Of a stretch of 64,000 nt of DNA, positions 12,499 through 23,954 are shown one piece after another (positions within the stretch are counted from its first letter, which is position 1; each line of letters starts with the position of its first letter). Below the pieces are notes generated by a model. The model made no database searches. It was not told the origin of the DNA and saw only the letters and a program-made list of their open reading frames with translations. The stretch lies in assembly GCA_035048815.1 (NCBI GenBank), contig JAUCBN010000036.1, positions 3,234,001 through 3,298,000 of the forward strand. The letters run 5' to 3'. The stretch is from Abelmoschus esculentus (taxonomy: Eukaryota > Streptophyta > Magnoliopsida > Malvales > Malvaceae). The position numbers and the translations under genes were made by a program.

Positions 12499-12540
12499 TT
12501 GAAGAAGATAATCTTAAGCCACTTTAGTTTTTCTATCAAA

Positions 12541-13245
12541 ATGCCGTCAAGTTCCGGAGATCAAAACAGGCGATTAACCAAGGCCCATGGAGTCCCACCA
12601 CCAGAACAAGAGCAGCTACTTTGTCCACGCTGTGACTCCACCAACACTAAGTTCTGCTACTACAACAACTATAACTTTTCTCAACCTCGCTATTTTTGTA
12701 AGTCCTGTCGCCGTTACTGGACTCGTGGGGGCACCCTGAGGGACATCCCTGTTGGCGGTGGCACCAGGAAAAATGCTAAGCGTTCACGCTGTAGCACCAC
12801 CACAACCACCCAAGGCACAGCTTTTTCCGCCACCACAGGTAACAATAGCTTCCCATTACCTGCCACCCCGGTTTTGTTGCCAATCTCATCCAATCATGGA
12901 AGTTTTGGTATTGGTGGAGAGTCCAAGGGGAATATCTTTGGAAGTTTTACTTCATTGTTGAATACTCAGGGGACTGGTTTACTAGCACTTGGTGGGTTTG
13001 GGCTTGGTATTGCTCCTACACTCGAGGATGTTGGATTTGGACTTGGGAGAGGAATGTGGCCTTTTCCAAGCGTAGGAGATGGAGCTGTTGCTGCTTCTGT
13101 TGTCGGTAGCCGTAGCAATGGTGAGGCCGCCACGGAAATGGGGAATGCATGGCAGTTTGAAGTTGTAGAGCCTGGATTTGTTGGTGGGGATTGCTTTTCT
13201 TGGCCTGATCTTGCCATTTCAAACCCTGGAAATGGTGTCAAGTGA
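12541..13245 (+). CDS. Dof zinc-finger transcription factor
   Basis: Plant-specific Dof DNA-binding protein, 234 residues, intronless downstream of the chosen start. The Dof domain lies at about residues 26-80: CPRCDSTNTKFCYYNNYNF, then QPRYFCKSCRRYWTRGGTLR and DIPVGGGTRKNAKRSR. The four zinc-binding cysteines are at 28, 31, 53 and 56. Dof proteins bind AAAG cores. The remainder is Thr/Gly-rich and low-complexity. An in-frame ATG at 12499 would add 14 residues (MKKIILSHFSF). The 12541 start is preferred because MPSSSG is family-like. It resembles the small Arabidopsis Dof3.1/1.7/4.7 group, but I do not assign an orthologue. Confidence 0.92.
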   Translation: MPSSSGDQNRRLTKAHGVPPPEQEQLLCPRCDSTNTKFCYYNNYNFSQPRYFCKSCRRYWTRGGTLRDIPVGGGTRKNAKRSRCSTTTTTQGTAFSATTGNNSFPLPATPVLLPISSNHGSFGIGGESKGNIFGSFTSLLNTQGTGLLALGGFGLGIAPTLEDVGFGLGRGMWPFPSVGDGAVAASVVGSRSNGEAATEMGNAWQFEVVEPGFVGGDCFSWPDLAISNPGNGVK

Positions 13246-14159
13246 ATCTTCTCTTTAGGTTCCTTGTCTTCTTCTTTTGGTAATGTTCCTAGTACAAAGT
13301 GAATATCCCAGATAGTAAACTATTACCTACAGGACTACGACCTTTCTTTATTGTTCTTTGATGAGTTAATGCTATAAGATTTGGTTCGGTTTGTCTAAGG
13401 GACTATTCGATTGTTATAAAATAGTAATAAATTTATTATTAAATTATTATAAAAGATTATTAAAATATTTAATTATTACGAATAATCTATTTTTACATGT
13501 TTTTAATTGATTTTATATCTAAAAATATTTTAAATGACAAAATTAGAGTTTGAGATATTAAATTTTTTATACAAGGTCAATAGTTGAATTATGATGTTAT
13601 GAATGGAATAAATTGAGTTTGAAGAGTTATTTTATAATAAATTTATATATTTTTCGATTCTTTTCGGATAAATAATAATCTTATTTAGAGGAAGAATACA
13701 AGATCCTACAGTGAGAGTCTAGGACTAGAACTCACGAAAAAAAAGAAAGAATAGATATAAATAATTTAATTAAACGACTAAATATATTTAAATATCATAT
13801 TGAATTGATTTTGACTTTATAATATTATGATAAATTTTGTCTGCTCCACCCTTACCTTAAGGCCCGACTCCATAGCATCCATTGGCCTAACTTCAGTTTC
13901 ACCGTGACCCACCCACTGTTCAATAACAGGATCCAAATTTAAATTTCCACATATTGGTAGTTAATAAAAAAAAATAGTGTTAGTTAGGAATTGACTTGAA
14001 ATTTAATACTGCTTTGTCCCTTGAACATATTATATCAAATTCAGAGACCAATATAAAACAAAATAAAATTCAAAGAATATATTAAAAAAATCAAATTTAT
14101 AATCCAATAAGTTATTTCGTTCATTAAGTTTAATTTTATTGAAATGATTATTAATACGA
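13246..14159. other. Intergenic, AT-rich
   Basis: Downstream flank of the Dof gene, then AT-rich sequence. There is no gene-like frame or RNA gene. Confidence 0.5.
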
Positions 14160-14420
14160 GGTAAAAAATTTTGCCTTTTTATCATATTTTTACCTATGTC
14201 TTCTGTTAAAATTTTCTAAAAAATTAAATTTTAAACTCTAACATTTATTTTCTATATCCTAAGTCCTAAACCCTACGTCCTTAAAAATACAACTTACATC
14301 TAATTCTTAAACCCTAATCACAATCTTTAACTTTGAACCATAAACCCTACACCATAAACCTTCTAATGTAAAACGGAGGTACAAATGGAAGCATGATGAA
14401 GAGGTAGACGATTTATACCC
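14160..14420. mobile_element. Mutator-like MITE, copy 1 (9-bp perfect target duplication)
   Basis: A 261-bp non-coding element starting GGTAAAAAATTTTGCC and ending GATTTATACCC, with diverged terminal inverted repeats of about 50 bp. It is flanked on both sides by the same 9-bp direct repeat TTAATACGA (14151-14159 and 14421-14429). The middle carries TTTTCTATATCCTAA followed by CCTAAACCC-type motifs, also present in the copies at 37364, 42249 and 54622. The 9-bp duplication suggests mobilisation by a Mutator-type transposase. Confidence 0.75.
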
Positions 14421-14496
14421 TTAATACGATGTTTATTTCTACTTTTACTTAAAGAAGAAAAAGAAGACTCTAATGGAAGAGATATTCTTTGTGGAG

Positions 14497-14757
14497 AAAT
14501 TATATCATGGGTCAGTCCCACCACGTCATCTATGAGACCAATCACTAAAAGACACCCGCGTTATCATTTTTTTTCATGTCATATTTTTTAAGTGAATATT
14601 CACTCATAGTCTCATATTTACTGTTAATTTTTTTAAAAATAATTTTTTAAGTGAAGATTCACTTGAAAAAAAATATGATAGGTAAAAATTGGTGATGTGG
14701 GTGGTTTTTAGTAGTTGGTCTCATAGCCACGTGGTGGGACTGACCCATGATATAATT
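14497..14757. mobile_element. MITE family B, copy 1 (long near-perfect inverted repeats)
   Basis: About 261 bp with TIRs starting ATTATATCATGGGTCAGTCC and ending in its reverse complement (GGACTGACCCATGATATAAT). The arms continue inward through CTATGAGACCAA / TTGGTCTCATAG. The interior has a further pairing AGTGAATATTCACT / AGTGAAGATTCACTT. It is non-coding. Diverged relatives lie at 18870-19123 and 26665-26868. The superfamily is undetermined because no convincing target duplication was found. It sits about 0.6 kb upstream of the RPW8-reticulon gene. Confidence 0.8.
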
Positions 14758-15297
14758 TTTCTTCTTGGCGAGTCTTAAATCTAGGACCTAAAAGAAAGGA
14801 ATGAGGAGCAGATGAGTAACTTTGATCAACCGACTATCAACGTTTGTTCTGAATGTTTAAGATTTTAATTTTATAGAATAGAAATAGTCTCGATAAAATT
14901 AATATTGTACCTAAATTGTGTGTGAAAAAATTTGAGTCCACTTTTCAAAACGACAATAACCCGATGCATCTAACCAGGAGAAGTTTCACAGGTTTTAGAA
15001 ACATTTAATATAAGAGGATGACTCATGCTCTAGAAACATGATTAATATATCTCCTCCCATTCAAATCAATACTATATTTATATAAGAGTGGTTGTTTTAT
15101 ACCATTTTCATATGATTTCTTGAGCTAGACTTTAGAACTATCAACCCCGACTTGGAATTAAATATAAGGGGGAAGATTTCCAGGCAGATACACGACCAGA
15201 ACCGGTTAAATAAACATGAAATCATCAGTTCCTGGGGAAGAAGAACATGCACAGCAGATTCCAAGAAGAAGATTGCAGAAATAGATTATTCCTACCC

Positions 15298-15307
15298 TAT
15301 ATATAAT
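15298..15307 (+). promoter_or_regulatory. Probable TATA box of the RPW8-reticulon gene
   Basis: TATATATAAT, 47 bp before the ATG at 15354. This implies a very short 5' leader of roughly 20 nt if transcription begins about 30 bp downstream of the box. Confidence 0.5.
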
Positions 15308-15353
15308 ACCTGTTAGGCTTTTCCATTCTCCAAAGTTTACGTACAGGAAGAAT

Positions 15354-16697
15354 ATGAATCAAGTTGCCAACGCTGTTCCTGGTGTTGTTATATCAAACAT
15401 AGTTAACCTGTTATTGGAATCCATAAGAAATGCAAGAAAGACGGCCAAAAGATTTAAGCCCCTTCTGAATCATCTCAGGGATACAGTTAATTGGATTACA
15501 CCAAGGGTGGAGGAAATCAGTCGGTCTACAGATTCTCATGAAATCCAGAGGCTGATGAGTCTTTTGAATCAAGCCAAGGTAACGGTTGATAAATCCTCTA
15601 GGGTCAGCTCCTGGAATATTTGCAAGAAGTACAAATTCGCCAAAGAGCTCATCGAACTCGATAATTCGATTCGTACAACGTTGGACGTATTCTTTCCGGT
15701 TATGATATATGGAGATACTAGGAAAATCCTGGATTCTGTTGATGAACTGAAGCTGATGTTTTCAATTTTCTTTTATATCATGCTTGAACATCTTCAATCA
15801 GGTGCTAAAAATACTGGTGGGGTTGTCTTCGATCTGTTTCGAGAGAAACTTGTACATTCTCAGCCTGCAGGTATCAGCTCCTGATATTACTTACTTTTCT
15901 GGGGTATGTTACCATGTTTAAGTGGCTATTACAGTTTTACAACCTTTTTAGTTCTGTTGCAGAGGTTGTAAGCGACATAGCTTTATGGAAGAGAAAGAAG
16001 ATAAGCGGATCACTTCTGGCAAGCTCAACAGCAACATGGCTATTGCAGCAAGTTTATGACTACAATTTTGTCACTGTTGCTTCCTGGATAGTCATTTTCG
16101 TTGTTACTTCATTGTTCATTTGGAGATATGTGAACCGGTTTCTTGATCGGTACGTAATTTCATTCTTAAATTTTAATGAATTAGTTAATTAATTGATCTC
16201 GAATCACTTTAATTCATCTGTATCAGAGAAGAAGCAAGCAAACAAAGTTTGGACAAACTCCGAGAGCAGTTGGTCATGGAGATTTCAAACACTTGTTGGG
16301 AAGTGACAGATAAAGTAACAAGATGGATATTTGAGTCGACTGATGTCGAGGCAAAATGGTCTGTGTTTCCACAAACCATTGCCTGTCTTCTACTTGTTGC
16401 TTATGTCGGGAGCTTCTTTGATCTCCCAACACTTCGCACAGGTAAGAAGATATGTATGTCGACAATTTCCAGTTTGGTCTGAATTGGTTAAAATGTTTTA
16501 TAATTTGTGTTGCTGTTGCAGTTGTTATGACAGGTACATCAGTTCCTGTGATGGTGGCAAACCATTGGGATCGAATTAAGCCAGTTGGGAGTATGGTCGG
16601 AAAAGTGTACGAGGTGCTTGCGGAGAATCTAACCAACACAATGAAGAACAATGCTGGTAATGAAACAATCAAGAAGAAAATAAAGAAACAAAAATAA
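15354..16697 (+). CDS. RPW8 domain-reticulon domain fusion protein
   Basis: Four exons: 15354-15870, 15963-16149, 16227-16441 and 16522-16697. They total 1095 nt and encode 364 residues. All borders are GT-AG and all phases match. Exon 1 (residues 1-172) matches the RPW8 domain: N-terminal hydrophobic segment VPGVVISNIVNLLLESI, then KRFKPLLNHL, EIQRLMSLLNQAK and SSRVSSWNICKKYKFAKELI. Exons 2-4 (about 174-340) match a reticulon domain: VVSDIALWKRKKISGSLLAS, a first membrane hairpin (WLLQQVYDYNF then VASWIVIFVVTSLFIW), a second hydrophobic segment FPQTIACLLLVAYVGSFFDL, then VMTGTSVPVMVANHWDRIKP. The protein ends KKQK, a KKXX ER-retrieval signal. RPW8 proteins are membrane-targeted defence proteins and reticulons shape ER tubules. 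The combined role is unknown. Retaining intron 1 would stop translation after 176 residues. Confidence 0.85.
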
Positions 16698-18869
16698 TGT
16701 CTTTTTATTTTATTTGGAAAAAAAAATCAAGCTCCTGTCTCTTTTATTGTCTTTGGTATTTTGGTTTGTATTAAATATGGTTTGGGAATTAAAATCTTAT
16801 TTTAATATGATTTCAATATTTTAAATAATAATTTTACAAAATAAAATTTTAAAAATCAGAAAATTGGAGAAAAATGCATGTAGCCATTTTCTTATACGTG
16901 AAGTTTTACCAAATTGCATAAGCAAAAATAGATTAAAAGAAAAAGATTTTCCCATAAATCTAAAACAGAAATAAACAACGGTGCAACCCCATTACATCAA
17001 TTAGATATCTTTCCATAATATTCATAAACATTATTATAAAATGTCGTTGATTCATCGCATATCATAAATTATTGATAAATATTAAAAATTTTAAAGATCA
17101 TTTAGTGTTAATTTGATAAAATTTTATAGTTATAAAAAAAATTAGTGATCAATTTATAAATTTTAAAAATTCAATAACAAAAAATAAATATATGTAATAT
17201 ATATATACCATATAAAAATTTTGGTTAATTAATTAATTTTGAACTAAGTTAATCGATAATCAAAGTTTTAAAAAATTATTAATCATTTATCGACCGAAAT
17301 TAAAATTAATCGAAAAAAAACTTTAGTTCTATCACTTAGTTTGATTAAAACCAAAGTTTGAATATCCCTAATAAACATGGCACTTTTATTTTGAAAGTCA
17401 CAGATATGACACACAATTAATACATTGTTACAACGTATTACGTCGTCGATAAATTTAAAATTGACATATAATGTGGTTAGGTATAATAACATTTGCAGTA
17501 CGTATAACTCATACATATATCTTGTTTTGGTAAGTGCGTCTTCAAATAATAATTTTTTATATACACAACGCCTCAAAGTTAAGAACTACTTAAGTGATAC
17601 CATATTGCTTATCATTTGGATCAACTTAATTAATTACATTCTATCTATTTTTTTATAATTCAAAATAATTCAATAGATATAATTTTTTATATTAAATTTT
17701 TCATCAATTTAAAATTTTATAACGTCAAATTAAATAAGACTATTGGATAAAATAATAATTAAATATCTATATTTTATCATAGAGTAACAAATTATTATTA
17801 ATCCGTTATTATACTAAAAATATAAGAAAAATAATAAAACATTTTTATAAGAAGAATAAATATTAAAATATAAGAAATTAAATTTATTAAATTATTTTAA
17901 ATTATAATAAAATTAATAAATTATATATTTTTATTAAGATTAAAACGATTATTATATTAAACCACGTCACCATTCTCGTTTAATATTGTCATATCAAGTC
18001 GTTTACCAAGAAAAAAATAAGCTTCTTCTCCTTCATCTTTTCCTTTTCATTTTGTACCCAAAGGAAAGGAAACACACAGGAAGCTGAGAGCCTGAAACCT
18101 TAACTATAAGAAGAAATACCCAAAAAGAAAAACCAAAGGAAATTCAGGGAAAGGTCGAGAAAATATAGAACCAGACAAGTCAAGTTCTTCAAAGAAAGAA
18201 AAAGAAGTAATTTTCTTCATTTGATTCCTTTTGTTTTGGGTACGAAATAGACAAAATAAAAACATTTTCTATTTTTTTCTTGGTTCATTACGACTTTATA
18301 TGGTGAGTGGTGGTGGTGATAGTGGCAGCCATGGTTGTTGCAAAGAGAACTGTCATCTCACCAACATAAAAGGATATTAAATAGGGTTAAATGCATGTTT
18401 GGTTTATGGATTTATACCCATTCTTTAAAAAATCTCGATCTTAAAAATTAATCTTAACGTTTAATTGAATAGTTATTTCGTCTTTATTTCCGATGGTGGG
18501 TGTTTTAGCTGCTCTGTCATCGGCCATGGCAATCAATCACCAGAGTGCTTGTTTGAGGGATCAACCAAACTATGAAGAAGATGAAAGAAATCATTGTACA
18601 AGTAGCCTAATAGGTAAGTTGAACTTTTTTATATATGATCTTTATATGATTAAAAATGGCTAATTTATTGTATAAATATTTATAATAGTGTTCAAATTTT
18701 ATATATTCTAAAATAATTCTATTAACATTAAAATAAAAAATATATTTAAAAAGAAATTTATTTAATTAAATATTTCAAAAAAATTATACAAATATAAATA
18801 TTTTCATTTACCTTAAAAATATAATTTCCTCTTACCTTAATAAAAAATGTTTTATTAAGAAAGAAAAGC
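16698..18869. other. Intergenic, extremely AT-rich
   Basis: From the end of the RPW8-reticulon gene to the next MITE. The stretch 16800-17950 is nearly pure A/T. A less biased, purine-rich patch at about 18000-18620 (poly-GAAA tracts, a short frame at 18301) looks transcript-like but has no recognisable protein. No RNA gene was seen. Confidence 0.5.
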
Positions 18870-19123
18870 TAATCATATTCCTTACAAATTTTCAGTCCCG
18901 GAATTATCTATGAGACCAACTACTAAAAATAATTCATCTTATCATTTTTTATGTCATATTTTTTTAAGTGAATCTTTATTCATATTTACTGTTAATTCAT
19001 TTTAAAAACAGTTTTTTCAAATAAAGATTCACTTAAAAAACAATATTAAAAATTAATAAAATGAATAATTTTTAGTGATTGATCTTATAAATACGTAATA
19101 AAACTTACTCATAATATAATTTC
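18870..19123. mobile_element. MITE family B, copy 2 (diverged)
   Basis: Shares with copy 1 the internal blocks TATGAGACCAACTACTAAAA, TTATCATTTTTTATGTCATA and AGATTCACTTAAAAAA, and the right terminal arm CTCATAATATAATTTCT. The left arm is eroded (CAGTCCCGGAATTATC). The left boundary is approximate. Confidence 0.65.
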
Positions 19124-19522
19124 TAATCAGATCATCCCCATAAAATATAAATGTTCTATCCTCTTGCATGAGAAGGCATCTTCTTCTTCTTCATTTGTAA
19201 GCCAATCAAAACCCAACAACAACAAGTCAAGGAATCCTTATCTTTATCGACCTTTTCCGACATCTTTTTCATAGCATGGGAAGATAGCAAGATTTAAATC
19301 AATGGTTCTGACACATGTCATGTTTTAATTAGAGCAATCTCAAGAGGATAATAATAAAATATATCTACTATTATTAAACATTTCATTTTAACACAATAAT
19401 TAATTATACTCATAAATTTTACAAAACATCCCTTATAGACAAAAAAAAAAACCCAATCTTTTAGCACGATCATTATTTATTTTTAATTTAACTATTTATT
19501 AAGTATTTTTAGAAAATTTTTA

Positions 19523-19757
19523 TAACGAGTATCGAATATTGTTGAACATCATAAATTATAAATATTGTTAAATACTATTAAATTAATTAATAAAAAATAA
19601 AATATTAAAAAATCAATATATAATTAATAAATAAATGATAGACTCAACAATCAACATACAATTAATAATTATATGTTGAGTTATTGAGATTTTTAATTTT
19701 TATTAATTAATTTTGTAATGTTTAATGATATTTAACAGTGTTCGACACCGGACGTTT
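19523..19757. mobile_element. Foldback/MITE-like inverted repeat
   Basis: The left arm ATCGAATATTGTTGAACATC, running into TAAATTAATTAATAAAAA, pairs imperfectly with the right arm, whose reverse complement reads GTGTCGAACACTGTTAAATA and also runs into TTAATTAATAAAAA. It is non-coding and AT-rich. The same terminal motif recurs alone near 33170 and 45510. No clear target duplication. Confidence 0.5.
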
Positions 19758-19803
19758 CTCACTCTCATTTTATCATTGTAGTTGTGTTATATGTTATATA
19801 TTA

Positions 19804-20062
19804 CTCCCTATGTCCCATAAATATTGTCTCTTATTGACTTTTTGGGGGTCAAATTTTTTAAACTTTGACACTTGATTATTTAAAATTTATTATTGATAAA
19901 AATATGAAAAAATATATTTTAAAAACTTCTAATCAAATAGATTTTAGATATATAATTTATAAAATTTAATTATTTAAAATATTTAATATAATTATAGTTA
20001 AAATTTAAAATTTTTTATTTTTAAAAAATCAATAAAAGACATTATTTTCGAGACGGATAGAG
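19804..20062. mobile_element. Stowaway-like MITE (TA target duplication)
   Basis: A 259-bp element beginning CTCCCTATGTCCCATAAATA and ending ATTTTCGAGACGGATAGAG. The CTCCCT(C)YGTCCC-type inverted repeat flanked by TA on both sides (19802-19803 and 20063-20064) is characteristic of Stowaway MITEs, which are moved by Tc1/mariner transposases. The interior is AT-rich and non-coding. Confidence 0.8.
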
Positions 20063-20064
20063 TA

Positions 20065-21522
20065 TATAACATATATCTCACCGTACCAACAATGTCAATT
20101 AGTTGGTCTAGTCTGGTCACTTTGAACGAAACAAATATAATATTTAATTTAAATTAATCTATTGATATAATATATTATTATAATGTCATAATAAACCGAA
20201 TATTTGTACCAAATTAAATTTTAAATTTTTTATTGCACAATAATGCCGACCACCTTACCCATGGAGTCGGCGGCGTGCATCCTCTTTTTGTTAGAACAAT
20301 CCGTTCCTTTCGGGGTTTATTACTGTCAAATCTGTAGTAAATTAAGTTTTAACAAAATCTAAATCTTAACAATTATAAGTAAAGTTGTTATTTATGTATG
20401 AAGATTTAGGTAAAAATATTATCCGTAAATAATAAATTTTTAATCTTATCTTAAATTAATGAAAAATATTAAATTATTTTAAATTAAATTTAAATCGTCA
20501 TCTATAAATAATATCATTAACTAAATCATTATCCGTATGTGATGATTTTTTATATTATAAATTTTGTTATAAATTTTAAAATATCTTTTAAACAACTTAA
20601 TTTATTAAATTATCAATTCTACTTAAATTATTTACCCAAAACTATCCATATGAATACCTAAAAATTACAATAAATTTATATTATAAAACACCTATGGGTA
20701 AATACTACTATTCTAACATATGACACAAACGACTTTGATTTTTAATTTATAGTAATATGTAGTTGAATTCGACTTTGAATAATATTTTTTCTCAAAATAT
20801 TCGTATTGTAACATCAAAAATAACTCAAAGTTAGATTCTTTTATACCTATATTTAGGGATATTTTTAAAAATTATTGTTTAAAATTAAAGTTAAATACTA
20901 ACGACTTCACTAATATGATTATAAAAATAATTTCTTATTATCACTATATTAAGAATACAATATTAGTAAGAAATCTCCCATTAAAAGTCTTTAAAGCTTT
21001 GGATTTTTTATGGAGATCTATCCCGCTAATGGAAATAAAATTTTATTTTCCAGCATGAAGAATATAGAGACCCATTCGATCGTATTTTTTTATTGTAAAA
21101 ACGTGATAAATAAAATGAAAGAAATGGTATGTCTATATGGATTTGAACCAGAATCACATATTTATTATTTAAAAACTCTTAAAAGTAATTATTTAACTTA
21201 CATTTTCTCGAACAGGAAAGAAAATCTAAGAACAATTTCTTACCAAACAGACATATTTATTCTCTTTAATGACTAAAATACCCGTTGGAAATTAGAATCA
21301 TTACAAGACCAAAATACTTCTCCCAATATTACTAGGTTACAGTCCCGAGTCGGCCGAGTCGGGCACCGGTTTTTTAACCTGGCAACTCTAAATATGCGAC
21401 GACCCGTTTGCGAAACAGGCAGCGAATCTTGAATATTGTCCGCTACACGCGTCCATATAAAACACATGTCTGGGGTATTATCTTGGCGTTGTTAGGGGGA
21501 AAAAAAAAGAAAATAGAGAGAA
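20065..21522. other. Intergenic, AT-rich; upstream region of the HHO-like gene
   Basis: No supported gene. A short frame at 21010-21276 has no recognisable motif. A higher-GC patch at 21330-21480 just upstream of the HHO-like start is probably its promoter and leader. Confidence 0.5.
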
Positions 21523-22967
21523 ATGATGGACTTGAGCTTGGATTTAAGTTTTGTTTATGTACCAGACAGCATATCTGCGTTTCTGAAAGATGTTTCCAAG
21601 ATTAAAAATGGGTTCCAAAGAGTATTGAAGATTACTGATTTTGTTAGAAGATTGGAAGATGAAATGAGGAAAATAGATGCCTTTAAACGAGAACTTCCCC
21701 TTTGTATGGTTCTCTTGAAAGATGGTATTTTTTATTTTATTTTCGTGTTTGATTTTGATTTTTGTTTCTCCCCTTTTTTCCTGGGTTTTAATTTGATTGT
21801 TTTTATGGGATTTTAGTGATTGAGAGATTGAAGGTGGAAGAAATGCAATGCAAGGAAATGGATGATGGATCAGGGACGAAAGAGTTGATGCTGCCGTTAA
21901 AGGAAAATGGAGAAAAAGATGGCGGTGACAAGAAAAACTGGATGAGTTCTGTTCAACTCTGGAACTCTGATTCAGTCAACGTTGATCACAGCAGGAAATC
22001 TAACAAAGTTCCAGAACAGAAACTGGTAATTCCCGAACTAGCTGTCTGATTTTCATCTTATTTTATGGAATGGTAAAACTAGTCTTTTTAAGGGGTATTG
22101 ATTTGGCAGAGAAGTGAAGAGGAAGAAGAAGAGAACCTAATTGAACTTTGTAATGACAAAAGATGTAAGGAGCAAGGGGACAAGGAAAATTTAGGGCTAT
22201 CTCTCATGTTCCCAAGTTCTGGATTTGGTTCTTGTAAGCCAATTTTGAAGAGCAATGGTAGTTGTGGAATTGGTTTTGATCCTTCCTTGTATTCAAACCA
22301 AAACCAAATTGAGTTTCAGACCAAACATCAACATGAACATCTGCAGCTTTTGCAGACTTCTAGGAAACAAAGACGGTGCTGGTCACCTGAGCTTCATAGA
22401 CGATTTATCGAAGCTCTTCAACAGCTTGGAGGTTCAAAAGGTTAGGCCTCTGCAAATAGAGTTAACAGATTTGATGAATTCATTTTTGACAACCTTTTTT
22501 AGGACCAAAACATTGGAATCTGATTATGTTTTGGTGTCTTTATGTTCCACAGTGGCAACTCCTAAACAGATTAGAGAACTGATGCAAGTAGAAGGTCTCA
22601 CTAATGATGAAGTGAAGAGCCATTTGCAGGTTGGTGTTTAATTAGCATAAGCATTAAGTAACTTAATCCTGGTTTAGTCTTTTCGATCTCCTTAATGTTT
22701 ACTGAACTTTTGTGTCGGAATTGGTTTTGTGTGCAGAAATACAGACTTCATATCCGAAAGCTTCCGTCTTCTTCAGCTAAGCAAGGAAACAGCTCTGAGT
22801 CAGATCAAAATCAGTGCAATAATAAAGACATGAAAGCAAACATTTCACAGTCTGGTTCCCCACAGGGTCCTCTCCTTGCCGGTGCTGGTGCTAAAGGTCT
22901 GTCGAGTACCACTGGAGGTGACAGCATGGACACCGAAGAAGATGAAAAATCAGATGGCCGTATTTGA
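21523..22967 (+). CDS. HRS1/HHO (NIGT1-type) GARP transcription factor
   Basis: Five exons: 21523-21724, 21817-22025, 22110-22440, 22553-22629 and 22737-22967. They total 1050 nt and encode 349 residues with consistent phases. The N-terminal HHO domain reads LSLDLSFVYVPDSISAFLKD, then RLEDEMRKIDAFKRELPLCM. The single MYB-related GARP domain, about residues 222-282, reads RKQRRCWSPELHRRFIEAL, ATPKQIRELMQVEGLTNDEV, KSHLQKYRLHIRK. Possible LxLxL repression motifs lie at residues 4-8 and 165-169. Family members (HRS1, HHO1-6) are nuclear repressors that link nitrate and phosphate starvation responses. The N-terminus and HIRK tail resemble the HHO5/HHO6 branch. The exact orthologue is not assigned. 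Confidence 0.92.
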
Positions 22968-23954
22968 TGTATAGTCTTATAACTTGTTCCCATGAATTTT
23001 GTCATAGCATGGGGAAACGGAGCATAATTACAGTGACTTAGGGAGGTTTTCGCAGGTTTCTCCATCGATCAAGTTCCTGGTCTGAATGTTGGATTTGTAT
23101 GAACCAAAATAACAACATTTACAGAGGAATTTCATTTGTGTTAAGACTTAATGACAACTAATGTAGTTGATATTAGGGTTTTCTCCAACATTCTCCACAG
23201 CCCAAATATTCTGCATTTGTGCGTGATCTTTGTCTGCTTGGGTACTTTCATTCGTCAGACCATTCGGCCAAGTTAGCTTTCATTCATGGGGACTGCGGCC
23301 TTATGTCCTTTACCATTATGGGCCTTCCCTTACTGATCATTTGACGAGCCTCCTCTGTGCAGGAATTGCTAGTGGAAACTGTCGAAGCTATTTTTTAACT
23401 GATAAAAATAAATTAAACGATTAATTTTAAAGATTAAGTTTTTTTAATAAATTTAATTTTAAAATTTTTTAAGATCATTATTGGTCACTTGAATAGACTA
23501 GACACTGTTATAATAATCAAAAATCTTTCAAAAAATTAGAGTTTAAAAATTTTATTTTATGTGACGAAAGATTAACACCTTACAAACATCCATATCAATA
23601 CCTCTTATTGGGTGCCTTCCCACAAACATCCTATATCAATATCTTTTATTTTGTGTGTTATATATATTAGCATTTTGGAATAATAATTTTAAAATTTTAA
23701 AATATCTCGCTCAATACTTGTTATTAGGGCTCTACAATTAAAATTTAAATTTTAATATTTATAATTAAAATCTATTTTTTAAATTTGTTTTTAGGCCACT
23801 AAAATCTCAGGAACGGACTAGATGGTAGGGTTTAAATATTCATCTTAGTATTTATAGCTTACAAGTTTAGGTTTAAGAATTTATAATTTAAGATTTGATG
23901 TTATAATATAAAGTTTATTATAAAATTTAGAGTCAATAAGCTAAAATTTAAATC
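22968..23954. other. Intergenic, AT-rich
   Basis: 3' flank of the HHO-like gene, then AT-rich DNA. Between about 23580 and 23730 there are three loosely similar units ending in ...ATATCAATACCTYTTATT..., a possible degenerate tandem repeat. No gene. Confidence 0.45.
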
